18,265 bases of DNA from RBG-16-64-43 sp035288225 (lineage in GTDB: Bacteria > Chloroflexota > Anaerolineae > Anaerolineales > RBG-16-64-43), in NCBI GenBank assembly GCA_035288225.1, contig DATEAT010000162.1:1-18265 (forward strand), given 5' to 3'. The notes under the pieces are model-generated. The model had not been told where the DNA came from. It searched no databases and worked only from the letters and a program-made list of their open reading frames with translations. Of this stretch, positions 14,018 to 18,265 are shown one piece after another (position 1 is the stretch's first letter; every line of letters begins with the position of its first letter). Both the position numbers and the translations under genes were made by a program.

Positions 14018-15259
14018 ATGCCTATCTTCCCACTTCAGGCTTTCCTGCTGCCGCTGAGCGAAAACCCGTGGACCTACTTGGTCTTCGGAGTCATCGGGTT
14101 TGGCTTCGGCTACGTGCTCGAGCTCTCCGGTTTCGGCAACTCCAAGAAGCTGGCCGCCCAGTTCTACTTCAAAGACCTGACCGTTCTCAAGGTGATGTTC
14201 GGGGCCATCATCACCGCCATGGTCCTGATCTTCCTATCCTCGGCCGTCGGCATCTTGGATTTCAATCTGGTCTACGTTCCTGAAACCTACCTGTGGCCGG
14301 GGCTGCTGGGCGGCGTGATCATGGGTTTCGGTTTCATCATCGGCGGGTTCTGCCCCGGCACCTCGGTGGTCTCGGCAGCCACCTTCAAGATCGACGGCAT
14401 TCTGTTCCTGCTGGGCGCGCTGTTCGGCGTCTTCGCCTTCGGCGAGACCGAGAAATACTTCGACGCCTTCTGGCACTCGAGTTACTTCGGTCGCCTGACG
14501 CTGATGGACGTCTTCCACCTGCCAACGGGTGTGGTCGTGCTGCTGGTCGTGCTCATGGCGCTCTTCATGTTCTGGGGAGGAGAGCAGTTGGAGCGGCTGA
14601 TCGGCAAGCGCAACATGGCGCGCGAACCGCGCGTGCGCTATGCCGGCGCCGGTGCGCTGATCGTGGTGGCGCTCGCTGTGCTCGTGCTCGGCCAGCCGGA
14701 TGCGGCCGATCGCTGGGCGCGCGTGGCCTCGGCGAAGGAGGCTTCGCTCGCGGCGCGCGAGGTCCAGATCCACCCGGGCGAACTGCTGGCCAGCCGAGCC
14801 GATGACAAGCTCAACGTGGTCATGCTGGATGTGCGCGCGGAGGTCGACTACAACCTGTTCCACTTGGACGGCGCGCGCCACGTGCCCCTCGACCAGTTGG
14901 AGGCACTCGTCCCCGAGCTGCTGCAGCAACCGGCCGAGAACACGGTGACCGTGGTCATGAGCAACGATGAGGCCGCGGCGACGGACGCCTGGAAGCTGCT
15001 CCAGGCTGAAAGTGTCTCGAATGTGTACATCCTGGAGGGCGGGATCAACAATTGGATTGGGATCTTCGGCGCGGGCGACCGTGAGCTGACCCCCACCTCG
15101 ACCCCGGTGGGCTCCGACCGGCTGGCGTACCTCTTCCCGGCGGCACTCGGCTCGCGCTACGAGGCGGCCAACCCTGACGCGAACGAATGGAAGGTCGAGT
15201 ACGAGCCGAAGGTGAAGTTGCAGCGCAAGCGCAGCCCGAGCGGCGGAGGGTGCGGGTAG
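14018..15259 (+). CDS. YeeE/YedE transporter second half fused to a degenerate rhodanese with a GGGCG tail
   Basis: AGGAGG overlapping the previous stop codon lies 5 bases before the ATG. The 413-residue protein has six predicted helices (near 18-36, 56-79, 92-118, 126-141, 170-187 and 209-227) and the second YeeE signature GGFCPGTSVVSAA (C112). A rhodanese domain follows (about 250-355: VVMLDVRAEVDYNLFHLDGA; NVYILEGGINNW). The catalytic loop, normally C-x-x-G-x-x-S, reads S315-NDEAAA, so it cannot carry persulfide in the usual way. The chain ends GGGCG, with C412 second from the end, much like the swinging-arm tail of SoxY. The loop before the last helix (ERLIGKRNMAREPRVR) is strongly basic, so the rhodanese and tail probably face the periplasm. 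It may pass sulfur between the octaheme cytochrome and the channel. Confidence 0.88.
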   Translation: MPIFPLQAFLLPLSENPWTYLVFGVIGFGFGYVLELSGFGNSKKLAAQFYFKDLTVLKVMFGAIITAMVLIFLSSAVGILDFNLVYVPETYLWPGLLGGVIMGFGFIIGGFCPGTSVVSAATFKIDGILFLLGALFGVFAFGETEKYFDAFWHSSYFGRLTLMDVFHLPTGVVVLLVVLMALFMFWGGEQLERLIGKRNMAREPRVRYAGAGALIVVALAVLVLGQPDAADRWARVASAKEASLAAREVQIHPGELLASRADDKLNVVMLDVRAEVDYNLFHLDGARHVPLDQLEALVPELLQQPAENTVTVVMSNDEAAATDAWKLLQAESVSNVYILEGGINNWIGIFGAGDRELTPTSTPVGSDRLAYLFPAALGSRYEAANPDANEWKVEYEPKVKLQRKRSPSGGGCG

Positions 15260-15286
15260 GCCAAACCGCGCTCCCGTATCAGACCG

Positions 15287-15320
15287 ACAGAGCCGCCCCT
15301 GACAGGGCGGCTCTGTTCTT
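15287..15320 (+). terminator. Intrinsic terminator closing the sulfur operon
   Basis: A perfect 12-bp stem (ACAGAGCCGCCC at 15287-15298 with its complement at 15305-15316) has the 6-base loop CTGACA and is followed by TCTT. It lies 28 bases after the YeeE-rhodanese stop codon and marks the end of the operon starting at the ArsR gene. Confidence 0.8.
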
Positions 15321-15390
15321 CATCGGGGGAGACTGGCCCGGCGGGGTATTGCCACTTTCTTCGCCGCCCAGGTGAGCGGCCGCCTACCGC

Positions 15391-15419
15391 TTGCGGCCGG
15401 AGCCGAGTGCGCCTATGAT
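15391..15419 (+). promoter_or_regulatory. Candidate sigma-70-type promoter
   Basis: TTGCGG (15391-15396) and TATGAT (15414-15419, five of six matches to TATAAT) are 17 bases apart. The predicted start near 15426 would give a 20-base leader before the ATG at 15446. It lies downstream of the operon terminator, where a new transcription unit should begin. Confidence 0.5.
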
Positions 15420-15445
15420 CTTGAACGGATCACTTGCGGGTCGCC

Positions 15446-16000
15446 ATGCCCACCCCCCTCACCTCCTCCGGCTACTGGCTCAGCGCCGCGGGCGCCGCGG
15501 TGCTGGCGGTCCTGCTCACCGTGCTCGTGGTGCATCTCCTCCCGCACGATCGGTTCCGCCTGCTGGGGTTCGAAATAGTCCTGGCCGCAGCCTTGTTCTG
15601 GGGCGCCCTGGCAACGGCACTCGTCCTCTCCATGTGGGACTCGTACTACACGTTCTTTGCACAAGATTGGCAACGTCTTCTGGCGCCCCTTTCGGCTATT
15701 CTCTACGCAGGCATCGCGCTCCTCTTGTGGTGGCTGACGCGCCGGCTGCCTGGGCCGCCGGCTCTCGTCTTCGTCATTCTGGGCGGCCTGGAGTCGCTGA
15801 TCGAACACTCGTTGGCCATCTGGGGCATGGGTCTATTCGAGAGGGTGCCGATGCTGGCCGGGGTCGAACCGGCGCCGGTGTTGGTCTTTGCATTCTTCGA
15901 ATACGTCATATACTGGGGGTTGACGCTTGTGCTGGCAGGCCTGCTCGCCGGGCCGCTGATTGCCCTCCGCTCCCGCCTGGATCGCCGCACGCCATCATGA
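15446..16000 (+). CDS. Hydrophobic membrane protein, unknown function
   Basis: A 184-residue protein with about five to six membrane segments and a short basic tail (ALRSRLDRRTPS). The ATG at 15446 is preferred to the in-frame TTG at 15434, though neither has a strong ribosome-binding site. Visible features are paired tryptophans in LLWWLTRRLPGPP and an acidic stretch GGLESLIEHSLAIWG within a helix; no signature of a known transporter or enzyme is seen. Its own promoter separates it from the sulfur operon, and it probably shares a transcript with the next small membrane gene. Confidence 0.75.
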   Translation: MPTPLTSSGYWLSAAGAAVLAVLLTVLVVHLLPHDRFRLLGFEIVLAAALFWGALATALVLSMWDSYYTFFAQDWQRLLAPLSAILYAGIALLLWWLTRRLPGPPALVFVILGGLESLIEHSLAIWGMGLFERVPMLAGVEPAPVLVFAFFEYVIYWGLTLVLAGLLAGPLIALRSRLDRRTPS

Positions 16001-16034
16001 TCGATTGTCGATAAGCTTCGGGCGGAGGCAGATG

Positions 16035-16427
16035 ATGAAGACGCTACCCAGCGGGGGCCGTTCGGCACTGGCGGTGGTACTCGGCGCCGTCTCGGCGCTG
16101 ATTGCGTTCGGATTGCTCCTAGCCCTCGCCTGGCTACTGCCCCTCAGCGAGAACCGCATCTACAGATTGGCCACGCTCATCATCGTCACCGGCCTGTCGC
16201 TCATCGCCGGCGGCTACCTGAGCGCCACGCTTGCGGGCCGCGAGCGCATCCAATACGGTTTCGCCTTGGGCGGCGTCGTGGGCGGTGTCGGCTTCGGTTA
16301 CATCTTCGGCCCGTCCTGGTGGCTCGCCCTCGCCATTCCGCTTTCGGCGCTCATGGGCGGTGCCGGCGGCTGGCTGGCCAACTGGCAGCCCATCCGCGGG
16401 CAGCCTGCAGACCGGGCCAGCCCTTAG
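16035..16427 (+). CDS. Small glycine-rich four-helix membrane protein
   Basis: A 130-residue protein with four hydrophobic segments rich in Gly and Ala (LAVVLGAVSALIAFGLLLALAW; LATLIIVTGLSLIAGGYLSA; YGFALGGVVGGVGFGYIFG; LALAIPLSALMGGAGGWLA). GGAGG lies 6 bases before the ATG at 16035; the adjacent ATG at 16032 is spaced too closely. The glycine-zipper-like pattern is common in small membrane proteins of unknown function, and I cannot assign a family. It lies 34 bases after the previous stop, so the two are likely co-transcribed. Confidence 0.75.
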   Translation: MKTLPSGGRSALAVVLGAVSALIAFGLLLALAWLLPLSENRIYRLATLIIVTGLSLIAGGYLSATLAGRERIQYGFALGGVVGGVGFGYIFGPSWWLALAIPLSALMGGAGGWLANWQPIRGQPADRASP

Positions 16428-16490
16428 GCCATCCGCGATCGCGTCGATTGTCAGGGGGACTTCGTTCCGCGTTGTCTACGGAGAATATTT

Positions 16491-17324
16491 ATGCAGCATG
16501 AAGAGGGCATCTTCAAAGGATTCGGCGCGGTCGACCTCGCCTTTCAGAACTGGAAACCCGATGGACCCGTGCGCGCGATCCTCGTCATCGTGCATGGGTT
16601 CGGCGAGCACATCGGCCGCTACGCCAACGTGGTCGAGGGTCTCGTTCCGCGCGGGTATGCCGTGTGGGGTTTCGATCAGCGCGGCCACGGCAACTCCGCG
16701 GGGCAACGCGGCCACATCGGCGCGTGGCGCGAGTACCGCGAGGACCTGGCCAACTTCGTGCGCTACGTCTCCGCCAACGAAAAGAATCGCAACCTGTTTC
16801 TGCTGGGGCACAGCCTCGGCTCGCTCATCGCACAGGATTACGTCCTGCACTACCCTGATGGCCTGCGCGGTTGCATCCTGAGCAGTATCCTGTTTGAGCC
16901 CGTGGGCGCAGCCAAGCCAGTCTTCGTGGCCGCGGCCAAGATGCTATCGAGCGTCCTGCCGACATTCCCGCTGGACTTGCGCCTCGAAACCTCCGCCCTC
17001 TCGCGCAACAAAGATGTGGTTGAGGCCCACGAGCGCGACCCACTCGTTCATCACAAGGCGACCCCGCGCTTCGCCACCGAGTCGCTCAAAACGATCGAAT
17101 GGGTCAAAGCCCACTCGCCCGAATGGAAGGTGCCGGTGCTCATTCTGCACGGTGACTCCGACCGCATCAATGCGCCCCACGGCAGCCAGGCGTTCTACGA
17201 CATGGTGCGCATCCCCGAAAAGGAAATGCGCCTCTACTCGGGCGGCTATCATGAGTCGCACAACGATCTCGAATACCCACGCGTGGCGAGCGATATGGAC
17301 GCGTGGATGTCGAGATACATGTAG
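16491..17324 (+). CDS. Alpha/beta hydrolase, monoacylglycerol lipase/lysophospholipase-like
   Basis: A 277-residue cytoplasmic serine hydrolase of the Hydrolase_4 (serine aminopeptidase S33) type. Strand-loop elements are ILVIVHGFGEHIGRY (about 30-44, oxyanion-hole HGFGEH), WGFDQRGHGNSAGQRGHI (about 59-76) and the nucleophile elbow GHSLG with Ser108. The acid is probably D224 in LILHGDSDRINAP, and the base H254 in SGGYHESHND. This order and length match bacterial monoacylglycerol lipases, which cleave glycerol monoesters or lysophospholipids. No signal peptide is present. GGAGA lies 6 bases before the ATG. There is no functional link to the sulfur operon, and substrate specificity cannot be read from the sequence. 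Confidence 0.92.
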   Translation: MQHEEGIFKGFGAVDLAFQNWKPDGPVRAILVIVHGFGEHIGRYANVVEGLVPRGYAVWGFDQRGHGNSAGQRGHIGAWREYREDLANFVRYVSANEKNRNLFLLGHSLGSLIAQDYVLHYPDGLRGCILSSILFEPVGAAKPVFVAAAKMLSSVLPTFPLDLRLETSALSRNKDVVEAHERDPLVHHKATPRFATESLKTIEWVKAHSPEWKVPVLILHGDSDRINAPHGSQAFYDMVRIPEKEMRLYSGGYHESHNDLEYPRVASDMDAWMSRYM

Positions 17325-17800
17325 CCCGGCCGGCGGCAAGCGGTTCACCTCCTTGAGGAAGAAGCGAGCTCGATCAGGCCCATCCGACCGGGCCTGACCC
17401 GCCGCATGCCGTCGCGCGTCGCATTGCGCGCGAGCGCAGCCAGGGTGGCGACACGGCACGCATTCTGCTGGGCTGCCCAATAGATCGCGGGCCCGTACTC
17501 GCCAGCCCGAGCGCGCCTGCTCTCTTCGCCAGTTGCATGCGTCTGGAACGACCTTCCTGCGCTAGACACAACCCTTTGTACAGGCGCTCGCCTGTGTTAC
17601 GCTTTTCGGCGCCGGCCGACGACGACCGCGCGCCCCGCTCTGCATCGCGGACGGCTCTCATGTGTCGGCGGCTTCGCCTCAGGGAGCGAAGTTGCGGACC
17701 CCCATGGGACGCCGGGGAACTCGTTTGAGAATGGTGTTACCGATGCTTGCCGACCGAGTGACCAGGATCCGCGGGCGAGAAAGAGGAACTGCAGGCCAGT
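17325..17800. other. Intergenic stretch without a convincing gene
   Basis: About 480 bases. Open frames on both strands lack ribosome-binding sites and protein-like content. It holds a weak hairpin, TCAGGCCC-8-GGGCCTGA (17374-17397), without a T-run, and the promoter/operator candidate at 17576-17603. If that promoter is used, the downstream regulator would have a leader of about 190 bases. Confidence 0.55.
17576..17603 (+). promoter_or_regulatory. Candidate promoter with inverted repeat in its spacer
   Basis: TTGTAC (17576-17581) and TACGCT (17598-17603) are separated by 16 bases. The inverted repeat ACAGGC-gctc-GCCTGT (17580-17595) lies between them, a classic place for an operator that blocks polymerase. 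The promoter match is moderate. It may serve the LuxR-type regulator gene or an unrecognised RNA. Confidence 0.35.
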
Positions 17801-18265
17801 ATGGCTCCGGTGCGTGTGCTCATTCTGTGCGACGATCCCCTCACGCGTGGTGGATTGGGCGCGCTCCTGGCCGATCGGCCAGAACTGCAGGTTATCGGGC
17901 AGGCTGAGATCGTTGAAGATGCGCAGGAATTGATCGAGCTCTTCCGCCCCGAGCTTGTCCTGTTAGCCGTGGGCCGATGGACCGACCTGATTGCTGCACT
18001 GACCCGGTCTCTGAAAGACCTGCACATCCCTGTTGTTGCCATCGCCGATGGAGAAGCGCAGGCCAAAGTCTACTCGTCGAATGGAGTCCGCGGGATACTC
18101 ACGCGTGACGCACCTGCCTCGGATATGGCCCGCGCGATCGTTGCCGTGGCTTCCGGGTTGGTCGTGATGAGTCCCGAACTGGCACGTTTGCTGCTCCGGC
18201 CAAGCACGCCCACTACCGGCGAAACGCCCTCCCCGCTCACGGACCGCGAGCGGGAGGTGCTCGCG
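17801..18265 (+). CDS. NarL/FixJ-type regulator with degenerate receiver (partial)
   Basis: The first 155 residues are visible; the gene runs off the window. Residues 3-127 form a response-regulator receiver (VRVLILCDDPLTRGGLGALLADRPELQ ... VASGLVVMSPELARLLL), and a LuxR-type helix-turn-helix begins at about 146 (LTDREREVLA). The acidic pair D11/D12 is kept, but the phospho-acceptor Asp expected in the P-E-L-V-L-L-x segment is A56, the conserved Thr/Ser is A82 and the conserved Lys is R102. It should not be phosphorylated in the normal way and may act without a kinase or respond to a ligand. The ATG lacks a close ribosome-binding site (AGAGGA lies 14 bases away), and no other ATG, GTG or TTG lies between it and the upstream in-frame stop, so the start is tentative. 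Confidence 0.82.
   Translation, partial: MAPVRVLILCDDPLTRGGLGALLADRPELQVIGQAEIVEDAQELIELFRPELVLLAVGRWTDLIAALTRSLKDLHIPVVAIADGEAQAKVYSSNGVRGILTRDAPASDMARAIVAVASGLVVMSPELARLLLRPSTPTTGETPSPLTDREREVLA

Noticed and set aside
17662..17907. Open frame overlapping the start of the LuxR-type regulator
   Set aside because: It overlaps a clear receiver domain in another frame and is Arg/Gly/Ser-rich without a ribosome-binding site.

Overview
The window is GC-rich bacterial DNA with dense genes, nearly all on the + strand and often overlapping by 1 to 4 bases. Octaheme tetrathionate-reductase-type cytochrome, split YeeE/YedE transporters, a heme-copper-oxidase-like membrane protein and Crp, ArsR and LuxR regulators suggest a non-phototrophic, respiring Chloroflexota-like (Anaerolineae-type) bacterium, perhaps from a metagenome. 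That placement is an impression from gene style, not a proof. I see no tRNA, rRNA, CRISPR array, transposase or phage gene.

Region 1 (1-1094): the 5' end of an unidentified minus-strand gene, then a Crp/Fnr-family regulator without FNR-type cysteines, closed by a strong intrinsic terminator.

Region 2 (1108-8413): a colinear run of membrane and envelope genes. It holds a BON-domain protein, a short (perhaps frameshifted) beta-helix-like lipoprotein, an 8-TM protein, a small TM protein, a 12-TM protein resembling heme-copper oxidase subunit I with an abnormal metal site, a SUMF1-fold lipoprotein, a CtaB-type heme O synthase, a paralogue of the small TM protein and another 6-TM protein. A 15-bp-stem terminator ends it. 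Together they look like an undescribed heme-containing respiratory complex with its own heme-modifying enzyme. This is the least explained part of the window.

Region 3 (8414-15320): about 550 bases of non-coding DNA ending in an organised promoter region (a CRP-like TGTGA-N6-TCACT site and nested inverted repeats), then an ArsR-type repressor. After it come an octaheme cytochrome of the tetrathionate reductase family, a heptaheme cytochrome c/EF-hand/cytochrome b561 fusion, and two YeeE/YedE half-transporters. The second half-transporter is fused to a rhodanese domain that has lost its catalytic cysteine but ends in a SoxY-like Gly-Gly-Gly-Cys-Gly tail. The likely theme is quinone-linked handling of sulfur oxyanions (thiosulfate, tetrathionate or sulfane sulfur) in the periplasm.

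Region 4 (15321-18265): two small membrane proteins of unknown function, a monoacylglycerol-lipase-like alpha/beta hydrolase, about 480 bases without a convincing gene, and the 5' part of a NarL/FixJ-type regulator whose receiver domain has lost its phosphorylation site.
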